The position numbers and the translations under genes were made by a program. Of a DNA stretch of 64,000 nt, positions 57,008 to 64,000 are shown piece after piece. Source of the DNA: Succinivibrionaceae bacterium. Its GTDB lineage: Bacteria; Pseudomonadota; Gammaproteobacteria; Enterobacterales; Succinivibrionaceae. The notes under the pieces were generated by a model, which saw only the letters and a list, made by a program, of their open reading frames with translations, was not told where the DNA came from and did no database searches. The stretch lies in NCBI GenBank assembly GCA_016284235.1, contig JAEEOK010000117.1, forward strand, positions 1 to 64,000, written 5' to 3'. The stretch's first letter is position 1. Every line of letters starts with the position of its first letter.

Positions 57008-57913
57008 TCAGATCACGGGAGGCTTGCTCACAGCATACATTTCTTTTATGTGCGTGATAAACTTTGTTGCCAATGCGTTTGGATGTCTATCATTATCCCA
57101 GGAGAGTAGATATTCTACATTTATTGCAGGAACTATTTTTTTTATTGTAACATTTGTGCTCGACGAGATATTCTTAGCTACGGATGCTGGGAAAATGGCA
57201 ATTCCAAGATCTCTGTTTACAAGTTTGGCGGCATTGGAGGAGTGAGCTGTTTTAACTATAAAATGAGGTTCCTTTTTAAAATTTTTAAACCAGCTTCTTA
57301 TTTCATCTTCACGCGATCGTCTTGAAGAAATTATCAGATCATTATCTATAAGTTCCTCCAGCGTAATGTATTGTTTTTTTGATTTGCCAAGGGGATTGTT
57401 TGCAGGAATAATTGCTACCCAGTTTTCAGAAAATACCTTAAAGCCATCCAGCAGATCAGAGTTGGTCGGAGTCATTGTAATTGCAAGATCTATAAGACCT
57501 GATTTCAGACGATCCGTCAAATCATCAACATTTCCGCACCATAAGTTGTACGTTACATTGGGATAGAGTTTTTTAAATGATTCTATCCATTCTGCCACGA
57601 GCGTCGGACCATTGCTGTCAACATGACCGATGTAGAGCGTGCCGCTGATGCCGTTTTGCATTTCAGATATTTCTGTTTTAGTCATATCAACCAGGGTTAA
57701 GAGCTGTTCTCCTCTTCTCTTAAAGGCTAAACCTTCAGCAGTCAACGTCAGATGTCGCTTCCCTCTTATAAACAGACTGCATCCAAGTTCATCTTCAAGT
57801 TCCATAAGAGCTCTGCTCAGCGGCGGCTGTGACAAATGCAGTTTTTCCGCTGCTCTGGTGATGTTAAGTTCTTCGGCTGCAGTCATAAAATAACGAATTT
57901 GTCTTAAATCCAT
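57008..57913 (-). CDS. LysR-family transcriptional regulator
   Basis: N-terminal winged helix-turn-helix MDLRQIRYFMTAAEELNITRAAEKLHLSQPPLSRALMELE, then a periplasmic-binding-like effector domain from about residue 90. 301 residues. A TATAAT-type -10 lies just upstream on the minus strand. It is divergent from gltB, the arrangement of GltC and gltAB in Bacillus, so control of glutamate synthase is a reasonable guess. The distance (about 550 bp) is long for that, and the effector is unknown. Confidence 0.88.
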   Translation of the reverse strand: MDLRQIRYFMTAAEELNITRAAEKLHLSQPPLSRALMELEDELGCSLFIRGKRHLTLTAEGLAFKRRGEQLLTLVDMTKTEISEMQNGISGTLYIGHVDSNGPTLVAEWIESFKKLYPNVTYNLWCGNVDDLTDRLKSGLIDLAITMTPTNSDLLDGFKVFSENWVAIIPANNPLGKSKKQYITLEELIDNDLIISSRRSREDEIRSWFKNFKKEPHFIVKTAHSSNAAKLVNRDLGIAIFPASVAKNISSSTNVTIKKIVPAINVEYLLSWDNDRHPNALATKFITHIKEMYAVSKPPVI

Positions 57914-58058
57914 AAATATCTCCTCTTCGGTTTTTATTATACCTTAAAAGTATCGTTATGTTGTTGTTATAGTATTTTATTTGTTTTTAACAGAGATCTA
58001 TAATTTTTGCGAATTTTAGGAATATGAACACGGTTGTTAAAGAATATCACGAGCAGTT

Positions 58059-58129
58059 AATAAATATCGTGGCATTGAATATAGCGTTCAAAAAAAGATG
58101 AACATAAATTAAGTTTTACGATATTTATT
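58059..58129. promoter_or_regulatory. 12-bp inverted repeat in the lysR-gltB region
   Basis: AATAAATATCGT (58059-58070) and ACGATATTTATT (58118-58129) are perfect inverted copies 47 bp apart, and a related AATATCACG lies at about 58043. Paired sites at this spacing suit a regulator binding both, such as the divergent LysR protein; this is inference. The rest of 57914-58459 holds no supported gene. Confidence 0.4.
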
Positions 58130-58459
58130 TGCTTCTTTGTTCATATGACGGTGCGGATGGATGACAGAGTGTCTGTATAACCGAGTATTGCTCATCAATA
58201 CCGGCAAGTATGGATGAACAAAAAAACAGTGCATGAAGGACAGAGTAGTGTGAGTACAGGTTCATCATGCTTCTGATGATTTCAGCCGGGATTACTGAGC
58301 TGCCCTGACTGCCGTAACAGGGAAGAGTTTTTACGGCGAAATATGCGGATAACAATAAACTGAACCGGTCCAGGTATGCATATAAGTCCGGGAAATACAT
58401 ACTTTATCGAATGATTTAATTTTAAGTTTGCTCTTACATGTGCAATGGAGTTTTACAAC

Positions 58460-61400
58460 ATGTCTGTATACGAACAAGATTATTACGAAGCCAAGCATGA
58501 AGCATTAGCAACTGAGCACGATGCATGTGGTATTGGAATGGTTGTCAACATGGATGGCAGGAGAGAGTACCGAACTCTTGATGATGCGCTGTCTATTGTG
58601 GAAAAGCTTGAGCATAGAGCCGGTAAGGATGCTGCCGGAGAGGTTGGTGACGGAGTTGGTATTTTATTGCAGGTGTCCCACGGTTTCTTCAAAAAAGCCG
58701 CCGCCGATTCTGGAATCAGTTTAGGAGATGCCGGAGATTACGGCGTAGGAATGTTTTTCCTTCCCCAGGATTTGAGAAAAAGGACATTCGCAAAGAGACT
58801 TTTTCAGGTAAATTGTGAAAAAAACGGACTGAAAATTCTGGGCTGGAGAGATGTGCCGACAAATCCGGCAATTCTTGGTAAAAAGGCTCTGGACTGCATG
58901 CCGTATATTGCACAGTGTTTCATTGAAAGACCTGCGGATTGTTCAAAAGGCATTGATTTTGATCGTAAGCTTTACGTATGCAGACGTGAATTTGAACAAA
59001 GTGCAGATGACACATACATCAATTCACTGTCCTCCAGAACAATAGTCTACAAGGGCATGTTTTTGGTAGGTCAGCTGCGCCGTTTCTATACTGATTTGCA
59101 AAGCAGAGATTATGAAACGTCCATTGCCATGGTGCATTCCCGCTTTTCTACCAATACAACTCCATCATGGGAAAGAGCTCATCCGTACCGTCTTATAGCT
59201 CATAACGGAGAGATAAATACGATACGCGGAAATCATGATCGCATGCTTGCGCGTGAGGAAACTCTTCACACTCCATGGCTGGATGAATATGCTGACAAGA
59301 CATTTCCTGTAATCCACGCTTCTGGTTCAGATTCAGCCATGCTGGATAATACACTTGAATTTTTTATGATGAACGGTGTACCTCTCCCTTTGGCGGTTAT
59401 GATGATGATCCCCGAGCCATGGAAGAATGATACCTACATGGAGCAGGAGAAAAAGGATTTTTATCACTACTATGCAACCATGATGGAACCTTGGGACGGA
59501 CCTGCGGCTATTTTATTTACCGACGGTGAAATTGCAGGTGCCACACTGGATCGCAACGGCCTGCGCCCTTCAAGATATTACATTACTGACGATAACCGCC
59601 TGATTTTATCCTCTGAGGTCGGTGTGCTTGATATAGATCCATCGCATATTGTCAAGAAATCACGTTTGCAGCCGGGTAAAATTCTGCTGATTGATACCAG
59701 CAAAGGCCGTCTGATTTTAGACGAAGAATGTAAAGAGTTATATTCTAAAAAATATCCGTACGGTGAATGGCTTTCTTTAAATCTGCTTCAATTATCTGAA
59801 CTTAAAATCCCGAATAAAAAGATTCCGACCCACAGTCAGGAAATGAGGGATCGTTTATACAGAGTATTCGGTTATACGTATGAAGATGTAAAAGAACAGA
59901 TCCTGCCGATGGCCTCTAATGCGACTGAAGCTACAGCTTCTATGGGACATGATATTCCTTTGGCGGTATTATCTGAAAAACATCAGCTGCTGTTTTCATA
60001 CTTCAAGCAGCTGTTTGCCCAGGTTACCAATCCGCCGATTGATTCAATCCGTGAAGAATTGGTCACCGACACATCAGTTTATGTTGGTTCGGACGGAAAT
60101 CTTCTGGAACCGTGCGGTGAAAATTGCAGGGTTCTGCAAATCAACAATCCTATTCTGACAGGCGTTGATTTACTTAAAATCAAATCTCTGGATCAGGAAG
60201 GCTTTAAGAGCGGCGTCGTATCCATTCTCTACTATAAGAACACTTCTTTGGAAAAGGCTATTTCTCAGCTTATTGTTAATGTTGATCGTCTGTGCAGCAA
60301 GGGCGTTAATATCGTGATCCTTTCTGACAGAGGAGTTGATGAAAACCATGTTCCTATTCCGTCGCTGCTTGCCGTTTCCGCTACAGAGCAGCATCTGGTA
60401 GAAACCAAGAAGCGGACAGCAGTCTCTATAGTTTTAGAAAGCGGTGAACCTAGAGATGTTCATCAGATGGCAACTCTGCTTGGTTTTGGCGCAAGAGCCA
60501 TAAATCCTTATCTTGCCCATGAATGCATAGCAGAACTTATAGACAAGGCAATTTTAGACAAGGATTATCACACCGCTATTGCGGATTACAACTCCGCGGT
60601 GCTGCACGGCATTGTCAAGACCGCCGCCAAGATGGGTATTTCAACATTACAGTCATACCAGTCAGCCAAGATTTTTGAGGCAGTGGGAATTTCAAAGAAC
60701 GTTATTGACAAATACTTTACGGGCATAACAAGCAGAGTGGGCGGAATAGATCTGGATGAAATTTCCGAGGGCATTCTTTTCCGTCATGATCGTGCTTTTG
60801 ATCCTATGGGTCTTGCAGTCGACACCAGTCTTGACAGTACTGGATTCCATGGTCTCAGAAGCGGAGTTGATAAGGAGGATCATCTCTATAACCCTCAAAC
60901 AATTATTGCGCTGCAGAGTGCAGTCAGGGCTGGAAGCTATGAGATGTTCAAAAATTATTCAGCCATTGTGGACAATGAAAAGCCTCATACCCTGAGAGGA
61001 TTAATAGATTTTGTCAAGGTTGATAATCCTATCCCTCTCGAAGAGGTTGAACCGGTTTCCGAGATTGTCAAACGCTTTAAGACGGGTGCCATGTCGTATG
61101 GTTCAATCTCCAAGGAGGCTCATGAAACTCTGGCTGTTGCCATGAACCGTCTGGGCGGTAAATCAAATACTGGTGAAGGCGGTGAGGATCCTGCCCGTTT
61201 CGGAACCGAAAAGAACAGCAAGATTAAGCAGGTGGCATCCGGCAGATTCGGAGTAACAAGCGAATACTTAAATAATGCTGAAGAAATCCAGATCAAAATG
61301 GCTCAGGGAGCAAAACCAGGAGAGGGCGGTCATCTTCCAGGAAAGAAAGTCTATCCGTGGATTGCTGAAAGACGATATTCAACTCCAGGTGTTTCATTGA

Positions 61401-63028
61401 TATCTCCTCCTCCTCATCATGACATTTATTCAATTGAGGATTTGGCTCAGTTGATTTATGACCTGAAGAATGCCAATAGAAAAGCAAGAATTTCGGTCAA
61501 GCTGGTATCGGAATCCGGCGTGGGAACTATTGCCTGCGGAGTTGCAAAAGCCGGTGCACAGGTAATTTTAATATCAGGCTACGATGGAGGTACCGGTGCC
61601 GCTCCGGCAAGTTCGATTCATAATGCAGGACTGCCGTGGGAATTAGGACTGGTTGAAGCTCATCATTCTCTTATAGAAAACGGCCTCAGAGGCAGGGTTG
61701 TTATTGAGGCGGACGGCAAGCTTATGAGCGGCAGAGATGTGGCAATAGCTGCACTTTTGGGTGCTGAAGAGTTTGGATTTGCCACTGCTCCTTTAGTGTC
61801 CATGGGCTGCATGATGATGAGAGTCTGCAATAAAGACACATGTCCTGTCGGTATAGCCTGCCAGAATGAAACTCTTAGAAAGCGCTTCAGCGGCAAGCCT
61901 GAGCATGTAATGAACTTTATGCTTTTCATTGCCGAGGAGCTGCGCGAAATCATGGCTTCACTTGGAATCAGAACAGTGGAGGAAATGGTGGGAAGAAGTG
62001 ATTTGCTCAAGGTTAAAGAGAAGCAGATCACAAAGCGTGCAGAGATGGTAAATATGAATCTTATTTTAGATCAGTCCTTTGCCCATGCAGAAGAAAGCCA
62101 TTTCATAGCAGAAGAAGCCTATGATTTTAAACTTGAAAATACCATCGACGAGAGTCTCTTCCTGCCAAAATTCAATAAATGGAACGGTAAGGGCAAATTG
62201 ACTTTAGATGATGTGCAGATTTCAAGCACAAACCGAAGTGTGGGAACCATACTGGGCTCCTGCATAACTGAAAAATACGGATCGTCACTTGATGACGACA
62301 GTGTTCAAATCTCTTTAAACGGAGGCGGCGGCCAGAGCTTTGGAGCATTCATACCAAAGGGTCTTACTTTAAAACTCACCGGAGATGCAAATGACGGTTT
62401 CGGTAAGGGACTCTCGGGAGGAAAGCTGGTTGTAATTCCTTCCGGAAATGCATCATATGAAGCTTCAGAGAATGTAATTATCGGAAATGTCGCCCTGTAC
62501 GGTGCAACATCGGGATCTGCCTATATCAACGGTATTGCAGGTGAAAGGTTTATGGTAAGAAATTCAGGAGCAACGGCTGTATGCGAAGGCTGCGGAGATC
62601 ACGGACTTGAGTATATGACCGGCGGAAGAGCAGTGATCCTGGGTGAAGTCGGTAAAAATTTTGCCGCAGGCATGAGCGGAGGAATTGCCTACGTTCTGGA
62701 TCAGAATCACAGTCTCTACATGAGAACCAACAAATCTTTAATTGAGATGACAGAGCTGAAGGATCCTGACAGAAAGGAGCTCAAAGAGATTCTGACGGAT
62801 TATGAAAAGAGTACTAAGTCCAAAAGAGCGGCGGAGATTTTAAGTGATTTTGAATCCTGGGTTCCCCTGTTTAAAAAGATTATTCCTCTTGATTATAAGA
62901 ACATGCTTACTTTAATCGGCAAGTATGAAGAGCAGGGAATACGTCATGATCAGGCGGTTTATGAAGCTTTTAAGGATGTGGCATCAGGATCCTCGGACGC
63001 TGCAATTCGACAGTTAAAGAATGCATAG
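58460..63028 (+). CDS. gltB: glutamate synthase (NADPH) large subunit
   Basis: Makes glutamate from glutamine and 2-oxoglutarate. The glutaminase domain begins at the nucleophile Cys in EHDACGIGMV after a short propeptide. FSTNTTPSWERAHP and LAHNGEINTIRGN follow. The synthase (FMN) domain has GGEDPARFGTE, ASGRFGVTSEYL, GAKPGEGGHLPG and SPPPHHDIYSIEDLAQL; the 3Fe-4S cysteines are in CMMMRVCNKDTCPVGIACQ; the C-terminal beta-helix is rich in GG. About 1522 residues. I chose the ATG at 58460 (GGAG 9 bp upstream) rather than 58445. gltD follows after 27 bp. Confidence 0.96.
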   Translation: MSVYEQDYYEAKHEALATEHDACGIGMVVNMDGRREYRTLDDALSIVEKLEHRAGKDAAGEVGDGVGILLQVSHGFFKKAAADSGISLGDAGDYGVGMFFLPQDLRKRTFAKRLFQVNCEKNGLKILGWRDVPTNPAILGKKALDCMPYIAQCFIERPADCSKGIDFDRKLYVCRREFEQSADDTYINSLSSRTIVYKGMFLVGQLRRFYTDLQSRDYETSIAMVHSRFSTNTTPSWERAHPYRLIAHNGEINTIRGNHDRMLAREETLHTPWLDEYADKTFPVIHASGSDSAMLDNTLEFFMMNGVPLPLAVMMMIPEPWKNDTYMEQEKKDFYHYYATMMEPWDGPAAILFTDGEIAGATLDRNGLRPSRYYITDDNRLILSSEVGVLDIDPSHIVKKSRLQPGKILLIDTSKGRLILDEECKELYSKKYPYGEWLSLNLLQLSELKIPNKKIPTHSQEMRDRLYRVFGYTYEDVKEQILPMASNATEATASMGHDIPLAVLSEKHQLLFSYFKQLFAQVTNPPIDSIREELVTDTSVYVGSDGNLLEPCGENCRVLQINNPILTGVDLLKIKSLDQEGFKSGVVSILYYKNTSLEKAISQLIVNVDRLCSKGVNIVILSDRGVDENHVPIPSLLAVSATEQHLVETKKRTAVSIVLESGEPRDVHQMATLLGFGARAINPYLAHECIAELIDKAILDKDYHTAIADYNSAVLHGIVKTAAKMGISTLQSYQSAKIFEAVGISKNVIDKYFTGITSRVGGIDLDEISEGILFRHDRAFDPMGLAVDTSLDSTGFHGLRSGVDKEDHLYNPQTIIALQSAVRAGSYEMFKNYSAIVDNEKPHTLRGLIDFVKVDNPIPLEEVEPVSEIVKRFKTGAMSYGSISKEAHETLAVAMNRLGGKSNTGEGGEDPARFGTEKNSKIKQVASGRFGVTSEYLNNAEEIQIKMAQGAKPGEGGHLPGKKVYPWIAERRYSTPGVSLISPPPHHDIYSIEDLAQLIYDLKNANRKARISVKLVSESGVGTIACGVAKAGAQVILISGYDGGTGAAPASSIHNAGLPWELGLVEAHHSLIENGLRGRVVIEADGKLMSGRDVAIAALLGAEEFGFATAPLVSMGCMMMRVCNKDTCPVGIACQNETLRKRFSGKPEHVMNFMLFIAEELREIMASLGIRTVEEMVGRSDLLKVKEKQITKRAEMVNMNLILDQSFAHAEESHFIAEEAYDFKLENTIDESLFLPKFNKWNGKGKLTLDDVQISSTNRSVGTILGSCITEKYGSSLDDDSVQISLNGGGGQSFGAFIPKGLTLKLTGDANDGFGKGLSGGKLVVIPSGNASYEASENVIIGNVALYGATSGSAYINGIAGERFMVRNSGATAVCEGCGDHGLEYMTGGRAVILGEVGKNFAAGMSGGIAYVLDQNHSLYMRTNKSLIEMTELKDPDRKELKEILTDYEKSTKSKRAAEILSDFESWVPLFKKIIPLDYKNMLTLIGKYEEQGIRHDQAVYEAFKDVASGSSDAAIRQLKNA

Positions 63029-63055
63029 GTAAGGAATACGGAAAGGTAAAAGTAT

Positions 63056-64000
63056 ATGGGTAAGGCTACAGGTTTTCTCGAATTTGATCGTTGCGAGGAT
63101 GCATGGATCCCAGCAAAAGACAGAATTAAGAATTTTAACGAGTTTCATGTACATCTGAACGAAGAATCCAGAAAGTGTCAGGCCGGCAGGTGTATGGCAT
63201 GCGGCGTACCGATGTGCCAGTCAGCTCTGCGCCTGAAGGGAATGGTAACAGGATGTCCGCTTCACAACCTTGTACCTGAATGGAATGACGAGATATACAG
63301 CGGACATTATGAACATGCACTGTCCAGACTTTTAAAGACCAGTAATTTTCCGGAATTTACCGGCCGCGTCTGTCCGGCACTTTGTGAAAAGGCCTGTATC
63401 AACGGTATGCATGGAGCTCCTGTCACGATACATGACAATGAACTGTTCCTGATCGAAAAGGGGTTTGCGGAAGGATGGATAAAACCGCGCATACCGTCTC
63501 TCAGAAGCGGCAAGAAGGTTGCTGTCGTCGGTTCCGGTCCTGCCGGACTTGCTGTAGCCGATCAGCTTAACCGCCGCGGTCACAGTGTTACGGTATTTGA
63601 AAGAGAAGCTCAGATTGGAGGTCTTTTAATGTACGGCATTCCAAACATGAAGCTTGACAAGAAGGTGATAGAGCGCCGCCGCAGACTCATGGAGGCCGAG
63701 GGTGTGATATTTAAGACCAACTGCGATATCGGCAGAGATGTTTCCTTTGCAGATTTACAGGAAAGGTATGATGCGGTTGCTCTTTGCTGCGGCGCCAAGA
63801 AGCCTAGAGATTTGAATCTTGCAAACCGTGACAGCTGCCGTGATATCCATTTTGCAGTCGATTTTCTCAAATCCGCCACATGTGATCTGATGAACGGTGT
63901 TGAGCAGTGGTCAATAAGTGCCAAGGATTTGAATGTGGTGATTGTCGGAGGCGGTGATACAGGTAATGACTGCCTTGGAACATGCATCAGACAGGGTGCC
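63056..64000 (+). CDS. gltD: glutamate synthase small subunit (3' end outside window)
   Basis: ATG at 63056 with AAAGG 8 bp upstream; the frame is open to the end of the window (315 codons seen of about 470). It starts MGKATGFLEFDR. The N-terminal iron-sulfur cysteines lie in CQAGRCMACGVPMC and CPLHN, with more in GRVCPALCEKAC. The FAD fold is VVGSGPAGLAVADQL, and the NADPH-binding VVIVGGGDTGNDC is just before the end. It passes electrons from NADPH to GltB. Confidence 0.95.
   Translation, partial: MGKATGFLEFDRCEDAWIPAKDRIKNFNEFHVHLNEESRKCQAGRCMACGVPMCQSALRLKGMVTGCPLHNLVPEWNDEIYSGHYEHALSRLLKTSNFPEFTGRVCPALCEKACINGMHGAPVTIHDNELFLIEKGFAEGWIKPRIPSLRSGKKVAVVGSGPAGLAVADQLNRRGHSVTVFEREAQIGGLLMYGIPNMKLDKKVIERRRRLMEAEGVIFKTNCDIGRDVSFADLQERYDAVALCCGAKKPRDLNLANRDSCRDIHFAVDFLKSATCDLMNGVEQWSISAKDLNVVIVGGGDTGNDCLGTCIRQGA

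Noticed and set aside
58125-58400. Open frame of 91 codons on the minus strand upstream of gltB
   Set aside because: No ribosome-binding site or family match, and it lies in a region expected to be regulatory.
1-64000. tRNA genes and CRISPR arrays
   Set aside because: No cloverleaf-like GTTCRA-type arms with matching ends and no regularly spaced short repeats were found on reading; a tRNA-finder run would settle it.

Overview
The window looks like chromosomal DNA from a gut or rumen gammaproteobacterium. Succinivibrionaceae is my best guess, but this is inferred from gene order and protein resemblance alone. Core blocks follow E. coli order: rpsB-tsf-pyrH-frr-uppS-cdsA-dxr-rseP-bamA-skp-lpxD-fabZ-lpxA-lpxB-rnhB-dnaE-accA-tilS, map-glnD, yfbR-alaA, queF near ppnN, and hinT next to an lpoB-like lipoprotein gene. 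Intergenic DNA is AT-rich, with many intrinsic terminators.

Layout. 1-0.7 kb: the end of an IS4-type transposase abutting a truncated glycosyltransferase. 0.7-8.6 kb: two maltoporin (LamB) genes in inverted orientation around a P4-type tyrosine recombinase, a degenerate GGDEF protein, yqcC and queF. 8.6-15.4 kb: ppnN, malM, glnD, a decayed tnpB and map. 15.4-23 kb: an accessory block between map and rpsB, holding a four-gene P-type metal ATPase module and a divergent pair for periplasmic nucleotide breakdown (nucleoside hydrolase, 5'-nucleotidase). 23.2-46.3 kb: a long run of translation, isoprenoid, phospholipid, outer-membrane and lipid A genes, then replication, acetyl-CoA carboxylase and tRNA-lysidine synthetase. 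46.4-55.3 kb: a nuclease remnant, rRNA methyltransferase, yfbR, alaA, dacB and a chemotaxis receptor. 55.5-64 kb: hinT, lpoB-like, a LysR regulator and gltB-gltD (gltD runs off the end).

The most interesting structure is at 0.7-8.5 kb. The right-hand lamB (7162-8520, + strand) is complete, with ribosome-binding site, signal peptide and an upstream CRP site. The left-hand copy (727-2145, - strand) is an open maltoporin body with no promoter, usual start or signal peptide. The copies differ throughout, yet share a 46-bp perfectly identical box (2090-2135 and 7217-7262, inverted) exactly at the signal-peptide/mature junction. Inversion of the 5.1 kb between the boxes would place the promoter and signal peptide in frame on the silent body, predicting a 487-residue porin. 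A recombinase gene lies inside the segment next to the left box, and its reading frame crosses an A9 run containing an A_AAA_AAG slippery heptamer. This predicts a recombinational switch of the maltoporin, a well-known phage receptor and sugar channel.
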